A stretch of DNA of 64,000 bases from Brachybacterium endophyticum (GTDB taxonomy: Bacteria > Actinomycetota > Actinomycetes > Actinomycetales > Dermabacteraceae), in assembly GCF_003130585.1 (NCBI RefSeq), contig NZ_QFKX01000001.1:930001-994000 (forward strand). Direction: 5' to 3'. Position numbers and translations under genes: made by a program. Position 1 is the first letter of the stretch. Each line of letters opens with the position of its first letter. The notes under the pieces are model-generated. The model saw only the letters and a list, made by a program, of their open reading frames with translations. It made no database searches and had not been told where the DNA came from. This document shows positions 17,735-26,840 of this stretch, piece by piece.

Positions 17735-18691
17735 TCAGGGAGTCGGGAGGTCGGCGAGGCGCCGAGCGGTCGCGACGTCGGTCACGAGATGGTTCGCGTA
17801 GCGCCGTTCGAGAGCCGCTCGGATCACCTCGGTGACCGCCTCCCCGCCCGCCACCAGCACCGTGCACCGTGCGCGTCGGAGCTCGGAGAGGGTCGGACCA
17901 CCGGTGCGCTGGCTCAGCGTCGGTGCGACGACCCGCCCGTGCGCGTCGATGAAGCGTCCGCAGATCCGGCCGACGGACCGCTCGCGCACCTGCACGCATT
18001 CCTCGCTCGACGCGCACGTCGAACCCGCGAGGAGGCCCGGATCAGGGAGCTCGGCACCGAAGACGAGCACCCGGGCGCTGCGGCGCAGGGTCTCGTGCGC
18101 GCGCACTCCGGGATCCTCCTCGGCCGCGAGACGCTCCTCGAGCGAGCGGTGCACGAGGGGCGAGGGCGAACGCTCCACGGGAACGCCGGCGCGGGCGGTG
18201 AAGGCCTCGAGGGACGGCGGCGAGGTGCCGTCGACCTCGGAGCCGCCCAGTTGCACGAGGGCCCGCGGGCGTTCGTGCATCCGGAGGATCGCCGCCTCGG
18301 CCGTCTCCCGGATGGTGCTCGACCACCACAGCCCGATTACCTGGTCCTCGAGGAGCCCGGCGGCGCTGATCATCTCGGCCGCACCGACTCCGAGCGCATG
18401 GTCGCGATCGTTCGGTCCTCGACCGGCGGGCACCACGAGGCGGACGTCGGCCAGGGCGAAACGGTCGCGCAGTGCACCCACCAGCTCGCGGTCCGACTCG
18501 CGGGGATCGAGGACGAGCGTGCGGACGAACCCCTTCTCCCGCGCGGTCGCCAGCAGCTTGGAGACCTGGGGGCGCGAGACGTGCAGCCGGTCCGCGACCT
18601 GCTGCTGGGAGAGCCGCTGGCCGTGGGCGAGCTTGGCCGCGTCCAGGGCCAGGCGCTCCCTGCCGGTCAGGCCCGACTCGTCCCGGCTCAC
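17735..18691 (-). CDS. SorC/DeoR-type sugar-binding transcriptional regulator
   Basis: A 318-aa one-component regulator. The N-terminal helix-turn-helix is around residues 25-50 (RLSQQQVADRLHVSRPQVSK). The rest is a sugar-phosphate-binding domain of the SorC type (PF04198-like), with VIGLWWSSTIRETAEA and VLVAGGEAVTEVIRAALERR. In this family a phosphosugar effector controls DNA binding; DeoR of Bacillus subtilis belongs here. The GTG start is 8 nt after the purL stop and its SD (GAGGGA) overlaps that stop, so it may be co-transcribed with purL. It probably controls the permease and kinase downstream. Confidence 0.86.
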   Translation of the reverse strand: MSRDESGLTGRERLALDAAKLAHGQRLSQQQVADRLHVSRPQVSKLLATAREKGFVRTLVLDPRESDRELVGALRDRFALADVRLVVPAGRGPNDRDHALGVGAAEMISAAGLLEDQVIGLWWSSTIRETAEAAILRMHERPRALVQLGGSEVDGTSPPSLEAFTARAGVPVERSPSPLVHRSLEERLAAEEDPGVRAHETLRRSARVLVFGAELPDPGLLAGSTCASSEECVQVRERSVGRICGRFIDAHGRVVAPTLSQRTGGPTLSELRRARCTVLVAGGEAVTEVIRAALERRYANHLVTDVATARRLADLPTP

Positions 18692-18699
18692 GGCATCCC

Positions 18700-21054
18700 T
18701 CAGCCGAAGTGGCGGGGGAGGGTCCCCTCGCGCAGCTCCCGCAGCTCGGCGAGACCGACGGCCTCGAGGGACGCGACGGCGAGAGTCGCGCCGCCCGTGG
18801 AACCGACGCCGATGGCGGGCACGCCGTGCTCGCGAGCGAGATCCAGCAGCTCCTGCTCCCTCCCCGCCTCGACGGCGACGAGTGCGCGGCCCTGGGACTC
18901 GGAGAACAGGGCGGTGAACAGGTCGACGCCGTCGCGACGCGTGAGCCCGTCGAGCGAGACCTCGGCGCCGACACCGAAGCGCACGGAGCCCTCGACGAGC
19001 GCCTGGGCCAGCCCGCCCTCGGAGAGGTCGTGCGCGGCGGCGGCGAGACCGCCGGCGCCCGCGGTGATCAACACCTCTGCGAGAGCCCGCTCCGCCTCGA
19101 GGTCGACCTGCGGGGGCAGACCGCCCAGATGATCGTGGGCGACCTGCGCCCAGGCCGAGCCCGACAGCTCCTCGCGGGTGGTCCCCAGCAGGATCAGACG
19201 GAGTCCGTCCTCGTGCCACCCGGAGGGGGTGCGGGCGGTGACGTCCTCCATCACGCCCAGCACGCCGACGACGGGCGTCGGGTGGATGGCCGAGTCGATC
19301 CGCCCGGGCTCCCCGGTGGAGTTGTACAGCGAGACGTTCCCGCCGGTGACGGGGACGCCCAGGGTCTCGCAGGCCTCGGCGAGCCCGCCGATCGCCTCGA
19401 CGAGCTGCCACATGGGCCCCGGATCCTCGGGCGAGCCGAAGTTCAGGCAGTCGGTCACCGCGAGCGGCCTCGCGCCGACGGTCGCGACGTTCCGGTAGGC
19501 CTCGGCGAGGGCGAGACGGGCACCGGTGCGCGGATCGAGCTTGGTGTAGCGGCCGTTGGCGTCGGTCGCGATCGCGACCCCGCGGTTGGTGGTCTCGTCC
19601 ACCCGCAGCACGCCCGCGTCGTCGGACATCGCCAGGGCCGTCTGCCCGCCCACGTAGCGGTCGTACTGGTCGGTGACCCAGTGCGAGGAGGCGAGGTTCG
19701 GGGAGGAGACCAGGGCCCGGAGGGTCGCGGTGATCTCCTCGGGCGTGCTCGGGCGGGGAAGGGCCTCGGCCGCGTCCGCCTGCAGCGCGTCCTGCCAGTC
19801 GGGGCGTGCGTAGGGGCGCTCGTAGGTCGGCCCGCCGTGGGCCACGGTGACCGGGTCGACGTCGACGATGCGGGTGCCGTGGTGGTCGATGGTGAGGCGG
19901 CCGTCGCCGGTGACCTCGCCGATCACCGAGGTCTCCACGTCCCACTTCCCGGTGACCGCGAGGAACGCCTCGAGGTTCTCGGGCGTGACCACGGCCATCA
20001 TCCGCTCCTGCGACTCGCTCATCAGGATCTCGCCCGCGTTCAGGGTCGGATCGCGCAGCAGCACGTTCTCGAGGTCCACGTGCATCCCGGAGCCGCCGTT
20101 GGAGGCGAGCTCGCTGGTGGCGCAGGAGATGCCGGCCGCACCGAGGTCCTGGATGCCCTCGACGACGCCGCCGTGGAAGAGCTCCAGGCAGCACTCGATG
20201 AGCACCTTCTCCATGAAGGGGTCGCCCACCTGGACGCTCGGACGCTTCAGCGGCCCGCCCTCCTCGAAGGTCTCCGAGGCCAGGATCGACGCGCCGCCGA
20301 TCCCGTCGCCGCCGGTGCGGGCGCCGAAGAGCACCACCTTGTTGCCCGTGCCCGTCGCGGAGGCCAGGTGGATGTCCTCATGGCGCAGCACGCCGACGGC
20401 GAGGGCGTTGACCAGGGGATTGGTCTGGTACGAGGCGTCGAAGACGGTCTCGCCGCCGATGTTCGGCAGCCCGAGGGAGTTGCCGTAACCGCCGACGCCG
20501 GAGACCACGCCGTGCACGACCCTGGCGGTGTCCGGGTGGTCGATCGCGCCGAAGCGCAGCTGATCCATCACCGCGACCGGCCGGGCGCCCATGGCGATGA
20601 TGTCGCGCACGATCCCGCCCACGCCCGTGGCGGCCCCCTGGTGGGGCTCGACGTAGGAGGGGTGGTTGTGGGACTCGACCTTGAAGGTCACGGCCCAGCC
20701 GTCGCCGATGTCGACGACGCCGGCGTTCTCGCCCATGCCGACCAGCAGGTGCTCGGTCATCTCCTCGGTGATGTGGTCGCCGAAGGTCTTCAGGTGGACC
20801 TTCGAGGACTTGTACGAGCAGTGCTCGGACCACATCACCGAGTACATGGCGAGCTCGGCGTTGGTGGGGCGCCGCCCCAGGATCTCGCGGATCCGCGCGT
20901 ACTCCTCGTCCCGCAGCCCCAGCGCCTGGTACGGCTGCTGCGCGTCGGGGTCGGCGATCGCGTCCTCGACGGTGTCGACGTCGGAACGGGAGTCGACCGC
21001 GTCCAGCGGGTCGTGCGGGTCGTGGTGCTCGGAGGTGGTGCTGGGCTGGCTCAT
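18700..21054 (-). CDS. purL: Phosphoribosylformylglycinamidine synthase II (PurL)
   Basis: Catalyses the ATP-dependent FGAR to FGAM step of purine synthesis, working with PurQ (ammonia supply) and PurS. The 784-aa product is the small PurL type. It has the N-terminal [12 protein letters not shown] near residues 72-83, [27 protein letters not shown], and the two AIR-synthase-like halves, ending [19 protein letters not shown] and beyond. About 40 acidic residues precede the core. purQ and purS are 10 kb away in this window. A TAGACT box on the minus strand (21102-21107) may be its -10, giving a leader of about 40 nt. Confidence 0.96.
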   Translation of the reverse strand: MSQPSTTSEHHDPHDPLDAVDSRSDVDTVEDAIADPDAQQPYQALGLRDEEYARIREILGRRPTNAELAMYSVMWSEHCSYKSSKVHLKTFGDHITEEMTEHLLVGMGENAGVVDIGDGWAVTFKVESHNHPSYVEPHQGAATGVGGIVRDIIAMGARPVAVMDQLRFGAIDHPDTARVVHGVVSGVGGYGNSLGLPNIGGETVFDASYQTNPLVNALAVGVLRHEDIHLASATGTGNKVVLFGARTGGDGIGGASILASETFEEGGPLKRPSVQVGDPFMEKVLIECCLELFHGGVVEGIQDLGAAGISCATSELASNGGSGMHVDLENVLLRDPTLNAGEILMSESQERMMAVVTPENLEAFLAVTGKWDVETSVIGEVTGDGRLTIDHHGTRIVDVDPVTVAHGGPTYERPYARPDWQDALQADAAEALPRPSTPEEITATLRALVSSPNLASSHWVTDQYDRYVGGQTALAMSDDAGVLRVDETTNRGVAIATDANGRYTKLDPRTGARLALAEAYRNVATVGARPLAVTDCLNFGSPEDPGPMWQLVEAIGGLAEACETLGVPVTGGNVSLYNSTGEPGRIDSAIHPTPVVGVLGVMEDVTARTPSGWHEDGLRLILLGTTREELSGSAWAQVAHDHLGGLPPQVDLEAERALAEVLITAGAGGLAAAAHDLSEGGLAQALVEGSVRFGVGAEVSLDGLTRRDGVDLFTALFSESQGRALVAVEAGREQELLDLAREHGVPAIGVGSTGGATLAVASLEAVGLAELRELREGTLPRHFG

Positions 21055-21156
21055 CGCTCGGTCTGCGTCCGTTCGTCGCGCACGGTGGAGGGGACCGGAT
21101 CAGTCTACGGGCGCGGGTGGACCGCCCACACGGGTGACCGGTGGGCGGTCCCCGGG

Positions 21157-23346
21157 TCAGCGGGTGCCGGACGGACGCTGGGCCTTCTGCTGCTTCTTGC
21201 GCTCGGCCGCGAGCGCCTTCTCGCTCACCGGCGCATCGGCCGACGCGCGCTGCGCCCGGTGGTAGGCGGCCGCTTCGTCCTGGCGCTCCTTCTCGGCGCC
21301 GAGAGCGATCGGTGCCCGGAGGTGCCCCGGGCGGACGTCGAAGGCGGCGACGAGATCGGCGACGTGCAGGCGCAGCCGCCACAGCAGCCGCTTGATGTCC
21401 ACGGCGACCTGCCGGCCGCGCTGGGTCGAGAGCTGCCCGTTGAGCAGGTACCACGCGAGGTCGTCCTGCAGGAGCGTGAGGCCGAACAGGTCTCGCACGT
21501 CGGTGAGGATCTGCCGCGATCCCTCGTCCTCGATCTGGGCGATGCCGGCCGTGAACGCCCGCCAGCGCACGAGGTCGGCGTGAGCGCGCGCCGCGTCGAG
21601 CATCTCCACCTGGTGCTTGTTGACCAGGGCCGCAGCCGTGGCCGGATCCATCTTCCCGGCCGAGCGCAGGGCGAGTGCGACCTCCTCGACCTTGACCCGT
21701 GCCCGCTCGGCGAGCAGGTGCTCCTGGACCTCGGCCTGACGCAGCGTCTCCGAGGAGCGGCGCGCGTTGCCCGCGTCGGAGGCGGTCTGCACGAGACGGC
21801 CCCAGGGAGTGTGGCGGTGGGCGAGGACGTCGGCCCGCTGCGCGATGAAGCGGCCGATGCCGGCGCGGTCGATGCTCTTGAGGTCGTGGGTGTAGTCGGC
21901 CAGCAGTCGCTTGGCGACCAGCTGCAGCAGAACCGTGTTGTCGCCCTCGAAGGTCGCGTACACGTCGAGGTCCTGGTGCAGGCCGACCAGCTGGTTCTCG
22001 GCGAGGAAACCCTGGCCACCGCAGGCCTCGCGGCACTCCTGGATGGTGTCCAGGGCGAGGTTCGTGGAGGTGGGCTTGAGGGCTGCGGCCAGGGTCTCGA
22101 GGTCCTCGCGGGCCTCGGGGTTGTCCCCGCGACCGGAGAACACGTCGTCGAAGGCCTGCAGCAGCTGCTCGTGGGCGAAGGTGCCCGCGTAGGTCGCGGC
22201 GAGCTTCGGCAGCAGGCGCGACAGATGGCTCTGGTAGTCCAGCAGCACGGTCTCCTCCGTCGGCGAGGCGGCGGAGAACTGCCGACGCTGGGAGGCGTAG
22301 GTCAGCGCGATCGTGAGGGCGAGCTGGCTGGCCCGGTTCGCCGAGCCGTCCAGCGAGACGCGCCCCTGCACGAGCGTGCCCAGCATGGTGAAGAAGCGCC
22401 TGCCAGGGGAGTCGATCGGCGAGGTGTAGGTGCCGTCCGCGGCGACGTCGCCGTAGCGGTTGAGCAGATTGGTGCGCGGCACCCGGACGTGATCGAAGGC
22501 GAGACGGCCGTTGTCGATGCCGTTCAGCCCGCCCTTCTCGCCGTCGTCCTCGCTGTGCACGCCCGGCAGCAGCTCCCCGGAACCGTCGCGCACGGGCACG
22601 TAGAAGCAGTGCACGCCGTGGTCGACGCCGCGGGTGATCAGCCGGGCGAACACGGTGGCGGCGCGCGCGTGGATGGCGGCGTTGCCCAGGTAGTCCTTGG
22701 TGGCGGCGCGGAACGGGGTGTGGATCACCCACTCCTCGGCCTCGGTGTCGTACGTCGCCGTGGTGCCGAGCGACTGCACGTCGGATCCGTGGCCGATCTC
22801 GGTCATCGCGAAGGCCCCGGGGGTCTCCAGGCTCATCGCGTCCGGGATCCACGTGTGATGGTGCTCCTCGGTGCCCAGCTGCAGGATCGCCGAGGTGAAC
22901 AGCCCCCACTGCACCCCGGCCTTGATCTGCAGCGAAGGGTCGGCGACGACGAGCTCCTCGAAGCCCGCGACGTTGGCGCCGTTGTCGTTGGGACCGCCCA
23001 GGTGCTCGGGCAGCATCGGCCAGGAGACGTTCTCCTTCGCCAGGGTCTGCATCTGCGCGAAGACCCGTGCCCGGTGCTCGGCGACGGTCGCGTCGAGGGG
23101 GCGGTGCATCTCGGGCCGGGCCGCACGCTCGCGCGCCTGGTCGCGGGTCTCCGCCCACTGCCCGAGGAGGGCGCGGGTGACGGCGTCGACGTCCAGGTGC
23201 GGGTCGCCGTCGGGGACGGTCGGGGCGGGGCCCGGTGGGACGGGAGCGGTGGGCGCCGGCCCGGTCGGGGTCGGGATCGCCTCGGCCCCGGAGGCCGGGG
23301 CGGCGGTGGTCGTGGTGCGGTCGGTCCTCTGCGTCGAGGCGCTCAT
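21157..23346 (-). CDS. Acyl-CoA oxidase / acyl-CoA dehydrogenase (ACOX-like)
   Basis: FAD enzyme for the first step of fatty-acid beta-oxidation, acyl-CoA to trans-2-enoyl-CoA. The 730-aa product has the acyl-CoA oxidase pattern: AMTEIGHGSDVQSLGTTATY near 178-197, then FRAATKDYLGNAA, ECREACGGQGF near 437-446, and TFEGDNTVLLQLVAKRLL. The length and long C-terminal domain fit the peroxisomal-type oxidase more than a 390-aa dehydrogenase. A 45-residue Pro/Thr-rich N terminus precedes the core. The ATG overlaps the TetR gene stop (ATGA), with GAAGGGA as SD. Whether O2 or an electron-transfer flavoprotein is the acceptor cannot be told from sequence. Confidence 0.87.
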   Translation of the reverse strand: MSASTQRTDRTTTTAAPASGAEAIPTPTGPAPTAPVPPGPAPTVPDGDPHLDVDAVTRALLGQWAETRDQARERAARPEMHRPLDATVAEHRARVFAQMQTLAKENVSWPMLPEHLGGPNDNGANVAGFEELVVADPSLQIKAGVQWGLFTSAILQLGTEEHHHTWIPDAMSLETPGAFAMTEIGHGSDVQSLGTTATYDTEAEEWVIHTPFRAATKDYLGNAAIHARAATVFARLITRGVDHGVHCFYVPVRDGSGELLPGVHSEDDGEKGGLNGIDNGRLAFDHVRVPRTNLLNRYGDVAADGTYTSPIDSPGRRFFTMLGTLVQGRVSLDGSANRASQLALTIALTYASQRRQFSAASPTEETVLLDYQSHLSRLLPKLAATYAGTFAHEQLLQAFDDVFSGRGDNPEAREDLETLAAALKPTSTNLALDTIQECREACGGQGFLAENQLVGLHQDLDVYATFEGDNTVLLQLVAKRLLADYTHDLKSIDRAGIGRFIAQRADVLAHRHTPWGRLVQTASDAGNARRSSETLRQAEVQEHLLAERARVKVEEVALALRSAGKMDPATAAALVNKHQVEMLDAARAHADLVRWRAFTAGIAQIEDEGSRQILTDVRDLFGLTLLQDDLAWYLLNGQLSTQRGRQVAVDIKRLLWRLRLHVADLVAAFDVRPGHLRAPIALGAEKERQDEAAAYHRAQRASADAPVSEKALAAERKKQQKAQRPSGTR

Positions 23347-24005
23347 TGCATTCCCTTCATCAGCCAGGTCACGAGATGGTCGGAGAGATCGTCGGCGCTC
23401 GGACGCGAAGCATCCGGGTCGCGCATCCAGCGGTCCACGGCCCGTTCGACGAAGCCCACGGCGCCCGAGGCCCACAGCACGGGGGCGGGGTGGTCCCGGG
23501 GCAGCGCGGCCGAGGCGAGACGGGTCGCGGATTCCAGGAAGTGGTTGAGCCCGTCGCTGGGGCGGGTGACGAAGGCGTAGACATGGGGCGAGCGCTGCGC
23601 GGTGTCGACGTAGGTCGAGATCATCGCCCGCAGATGCTCCTGAGCGGAGACCGGGGTGGTGCTGTCGCCGGCCGCGGCGAGGCCGCGCACCTCCTCGGTC
23701 AGCCGCTTCTGCATCGCGCTGAGGATGTGCAGGCCGAGCGCTCGCTGCAGGTGCGCCTTGTCGGCGAAGTAGCGGTAGATGATGGACTTCGAGGTGCCGG
23801 AGGCGGTGGCGATCTCCTCCATGGTCACGTCCGGTCCGCGCTCGTGGATGAGGTGGCGGGCGACGTCCAGCAGCTCGGCCCGGCGGCGTTCGCGGTGCAG
23901 TGCCCAGCGGGCGGTGCGGCCATCGCTCTCGGCAGCGCTCGTCCTCGCGTCCTTCATGGGGGAGGGGGTGAGCGCCTCCGGGGCGCCAGGCGTCTTCGCG
24001 TTCAC
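23343..24005 (-). CDS. TetR-family transcriptional regulator of the fatty-acid module
   Basis: A repressor-type regulator with an N-terminal TetR helix-turn-helix: RRAELLDVARHLIHERG, then VTMEEIATASGTSKSIIYRYF, FADKAHLQRAL. The C-terminal ligand domain is diverse. I place the start at a GTG (220 aa) because a TACCCT -10 box at 24013-24018 (minus strand) puts the transcript start on it, making the gene leaderless. ATGs at 24038 (upstream of that transcript start) and 23957 are alternatives. It overlaps the acyl-CoA oxidase by 4 nt and is divergent from the thiolase operon. It likely responds to acyl-CoA (inference from context). Confidence 0.84.
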   Translation of the reverse strand: MNAKTPGAPEALTPSPMKDARTSAAESDGRTARWALHRERRRAELLDVARHLIHERGPDVTMEEIATASGTSKSIIYRYFADKAHLQRALGLHILSAMQKRLTEEVRGLAAAGDSTTPVSAQEHLRAMISTYVDTAQRSPHVYAFVTRPSDGLNHFLESATRLASAALPRDHPAPVLWASGAVGFVERAVDRWMRDPDASRPSADDLSDHLVTWLMKGMQ

Positions 24006-24012
24006 GAAACCG

Positions 24013-24046
24013 AGGGTATCAAGTACCGGCGGTTGCATGTAAGGTC
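24013..24046. promoter_or_regulatory. Overlapping divergent promoters of the fatty-acid module
   Basis: On the minus strand, TTACAT (24037-24042) and TACCCT (24013-24018) are separated by 18 nt and point at the TetR gene. On the plus strand, TAAGGT (24041-24046) fits a -10 for the thiolase operon. The two elements share bases, so one bound repressor could shut both directions. Confidence 0.5.
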
Positions 24047-24106
24047 TCTCCCGGGTCGGATCCCGTCCGCCCCGTCCTGCGTTCCGACGACCCGAAGAGG
24101 TGTCCC

Positions 24107-25462
24107 GTGACCGACGCACCCGCGTCCCGCTCCACCCCGTACACCGTGCCCTCCGCAGTGCGCGATGCCTACGTCCTGGGTGGCAACCGCCTGCCCTTCG
24201 CCCGCTCGGGCGGCGCCTATGCCGGCGTCTCCGAGCAGGACATGCTGACCGCCGCGCTCGAGGGCCTGGTCGCGCGGTTCGGTCTGCAGGGAGCCCAGCT
24301 CGGCGAGGTCGCCGGAGGCGCCGTCCTGAAGCTCGCGGGCGACCTCAACCTCACCCGCGAGAGCGTGCTGGGCACGCCGCTGGACGCCCGGACGCCCGCG
24401 ATCGACATGTCCAAGGCCTGCGCGACCGGCCTGGAGACCGTCACCCACGTCAGCAACAGGATCCGTCTCGGCCAGATCGAGGCCGGCGTGGCCTGCGGCG
24501 TCGACTCCGCCTCGGACGCCCCGATCGAGGTGTCCGTGCGACTGCGCCGGCTGCTGCACCGACTCTCCCGCGCCAGGACCGCCGTGCAGCGGGCCCAGGT
24601 GATCTCCGGTCTGCGCCCGGGAGACCTCGCGCCGCTGCCCCCGCGCAACTCCGAGCCGCGCACGGGTCTGTCGATGGGTGACCACCAGGCCGTCACCAAC
24701 GCCCACTGGGGTATCACCCGTGAGGCGCAGGACGAACTCGCTCTGGCCAGCCACCGCAATCTCGCCGCCGCCTACGGGGCAGGTCTGCTCGACGACCTCG
24801 TGACCGGCTACCGAGGACTCGGGCGCGACGAGAACCTGCGCCCCGACAGCTCGATGGAGAAGCTCGCGAAGCTCAAGCCCGTCTTCGGCACCTCGAACCC
24901 GGCGATCGCCGAGCCCACCATGACCGCGGGCAACTCGACCCCGCTCTCCGACGGCGCCTCGAGCGTCCTGGTCGCGAGCCGTCAGTGGGCCGAGGAGAAC
25001 GGCCATGCACCGCTGGCACGCATCGTCGACACCCGGATCGCGGCCGTCGACTACGTCCACGGTGACGAGGGCCTGCTGATGGCCCCCGCCTACGCCGTCC
25101 CCGCACTGCTCGATGCGCACGGACTGGGCCTGGAGGACCTCGACCTGATCGAGATCCATGAGGCCTTCGCCTCCACCGTCCTGACGACGCTCGCAGCATG
25201 GGAGTCCGAGGAGTTCGGGCGCGAGCGCCTGGGGCGCCAGGGCGCCTTCGGAAGCGTCGACCGCAGCCGCCTGAACATCGCCGGGTCCTCGCTCGCCGCC
25301 GGGCACCCCTTCGCCGCCACCGGCGGGCGCATCGTCGCGACCCTGTCCAAGCTGTTGCACGCCCAGGCGAAGCAGAAGGGGAAGGTCCAGCGCGGGCTCG
25401 TCTCCGTGTGCGCCGCCGGCGGCCAGGGGAGCGTGCTCCTGCTCGAGTCCGACGGCAAGTGA
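24107..25462 (+). CDS. fadA: Acetyl-CoA acyltransferase (thiolase, FadA type)
   Basis: Cleaves 3-ketoacyl-CoA with CoA in the last step of beta-oxidation, or condenses acetyl-CoA in reverse. The 451-aa product has the active-site Cys in DMSKACATGLETV, the HEAF motif (LIEIHEAFAST), the GHPFAATGGR loop with catalytic His, and a C-terminal Cys in CAAGGQGSV. GTG start after GAGGTG. It heads the + strand operon with fabG and the MaoC hydratase, divergent from the TetR and oxidase genes. Confidence 0.93.
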   Translation: MTDAPASRSTPYTVPSAVRDAYVLGGNRLPFARSGGAYAGVSEQDMLTAALEGLVARFGLQGAQLGEVAGGAVLKLAGDLNLTRESVLGTPLDARTPAIDMSKACATGLETVTHVSNRIRLGQIEAGVACGVDSASDAPIEVSVRLRRLLHRLSRARTAVQRAQVISGLRPGDLAPLPPRNSEPRTGLSMGDHQAVTNAHWGITREAQDELALASHRNLAAAYGAGLLDDLVTGYRGLGRDENLRPDSSMEKLAKLKPVFGTSNPAIAEPTMTAGNSTPLSDGASSVLVASRQWAEENGHAPLARIVDTRIAAVDYVHGDEGLLMAPAYAVPALLDAHGLGLEDLDLIEIHEAFASTVLTTLAAWESEEFGRERLGRQGAFGSVDRSRLNIAGSSLAAGHPFAATGGRIVATLSKLLHAQAKQKGKVQRGLVSVCAAGGQGSVLLLESDGK

Positions 25463-25490
25463 GACGACGACACCTGAAAGGAGGGCTTCG

Positions 25491-26840
25491 ATGACCGACG
25501 CCTACACCCGATTCACCCGCACAGCCCTGGGACGACAGATCGTCAAGAAGGCGGGGCTCCCGAATCCGGCGCGGCTCCCGCGCCAGGCGGACCGGCCGGA
25601 GCCGGTCCTCGACCCCGTCGTCGTGCTCGGCTCGAGCGCGGGCGCCGACGAGGTCGCGGCCCTGCTGCTGGACTGGGGCGCCGACGTGCGCCGTCGCTTC
25701 GAGGAGACCCCTCGGGTCGGCTCCGTCGTCGTGGTCCTCGACGAGGTCTCCGCGCCCCGTGAACTGGGCGAGATCGTGCTGCCGCTGGCCGGCGCCATGC
25801 GCTCGCTCGCCCCCGGCGCGCGGGTCGTCACCCTCTCCCGGCCGGCCACGGGCGAGGACCTCGCCCGGGATGCCGCCCGCGGGGGCGTCGAGGGCTTCGT
25901 GCGCACCCTGGGACACGAGATGCGCCGCGGCGGCACCGCCAACGGCATCCAGGTCGCCGACGGGGTCGCCCTGACCGCCCCCGGCGTCGCGACCACCCTG
26001 CGCTTCCTGCTCTCGGCACGCAGCGCGTTCGTCGACGGTCAGCTGATCGAGGTCTCCACCGACGCCGGCCGCCGTCCGCAGCAGTGGGACCGTCCTCTCG
26101 AGGGTAAGACGGCGCTGGTCACGGGCGCCGCACGCGGCATCGGCGCTGCGATCGCCCGCACCCTGGACTCCCTGGGCGCCGAGCTCGTGCTGCTGGACGT
26201 GCCCGCCTCCGGCAGCGAGCTCAGCCGCGTCACCAACGAGCTGCGCGCGACCCCGCTCCAGCTCGACGTCACCTCCGAGGCGGCCGGGGCACGCACGATC
26301 GCGTTCCTGCGCGAGCGCGGCATCACGCTGGACGTGCTCGTGCTGAACGCCGGGATCACGCGCGACAAGATGTTCGCCAACATGACCGCCGACCGCTGGG
26401 ACGCGGTGATCGCCGTGAACATCTCCAGCCAGATCTCCCTCGTCGAGGCTCTCCTCTCGGCGGGCGACGACGGGGCCGACGTCCTCGCCGAGGATCTGCG
26501 CGTGGTCTCCCTCGCCTCCACCAGCGGCATCGCCGGCAATCGCGGGCAGGCGAACTACGCGACCTCGAAGGCCGGCGTGATGGCGCTGGTCGCCGCGCTC
26601 GCGCGACGCCTCGGGGAGCGCGGGACGGCCAATGCGGTCGCCCCCGGCTTCATCGAGACCGACATGACCGGGAGGATCCCCCCGCTCCAGCGCGAGATCG
26701 CCCGGCGGGCGAACTCCCTGCAGCAGGGCGGGCTGCCGCTCGACGTCGCCGAGACCATCGGCTTCCTCTGCGCGCCCGGTGCGGCCGGACTGCGCGGTCA
26801 GACCGTGCGCGTGTGCGGCCAGAACATGGTGGGCAGGTGA
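25491..26840 (+). CDS. fabG: High-molecular-weight FabG-type 3-ketoacyl reductase (SDR)
   Basis: NAD(P)H-dependent reductase or dehydrogenase acting on 3-keto/3-hydroxy-acyl-CoA or ACP. The 449-aa product has two parts. Residues 1-195 form a Rossmann-like domain without a clear cofactor motif. Residues 200-449 are a complete SDR: TGAARGIGAAIA, the NAG motif in VLNAGITRD, catalytic Ser in ASTSGIAGN, and YATSK (Tyr-x3-Lys). This layout is that of mycobacterial FabG4 (about 450 aa). SD AAAGGAGG precedes the ATG. It lies 28 nt after the thiolase. Confidence 0.92.
   Translation: MTDAYTRFTRTALGRQIVKKAGLPNPARLPRQADRPEPVLDPVVVLGSSAGADEVAALLLDWGADVRRRFEETPRVGSVVVVLDEVSAPRELGEIVLPLAGAMRSLAPGARVVTLSRPATGEDLARDAARGGVEGFVRTLGHEMRRGGTANGIQVADGVALTAPGVATTLRFLLSARSAFVDGQLIEVSTDAGRRPQQWDRPLEGKTALVTGAARGIGAAIARTLDSLGAELVLLDVPASGSELSRVTNELRATPLQLDVTSEAAGARTIAFLRERGITLDVLVLNAGITRDKMFANMTADRWDAVIAVNISSQISLVEALLSAGDDGADVLAEDLRVVSLASTSGIAGNRGQANYATSKAGVMALVAALARRLGERGTANAVAPGFIETDMTGRIPPLQREIARRANSLQQGGLPLDVAETIGFLCAPGAAGLRGQTVRVCGQNMVGR

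Noticed and set aside
18472-23580. A 1702-codon open frame on the + strand antisense to purL and the acyl-CoA oxidase
   Set aside because: High-GC coding strands leave open antisense frames. Composition is low-complexity Gly/Arg/Val/His, no motif is recognisable, and both real genes on the other strand are complete.
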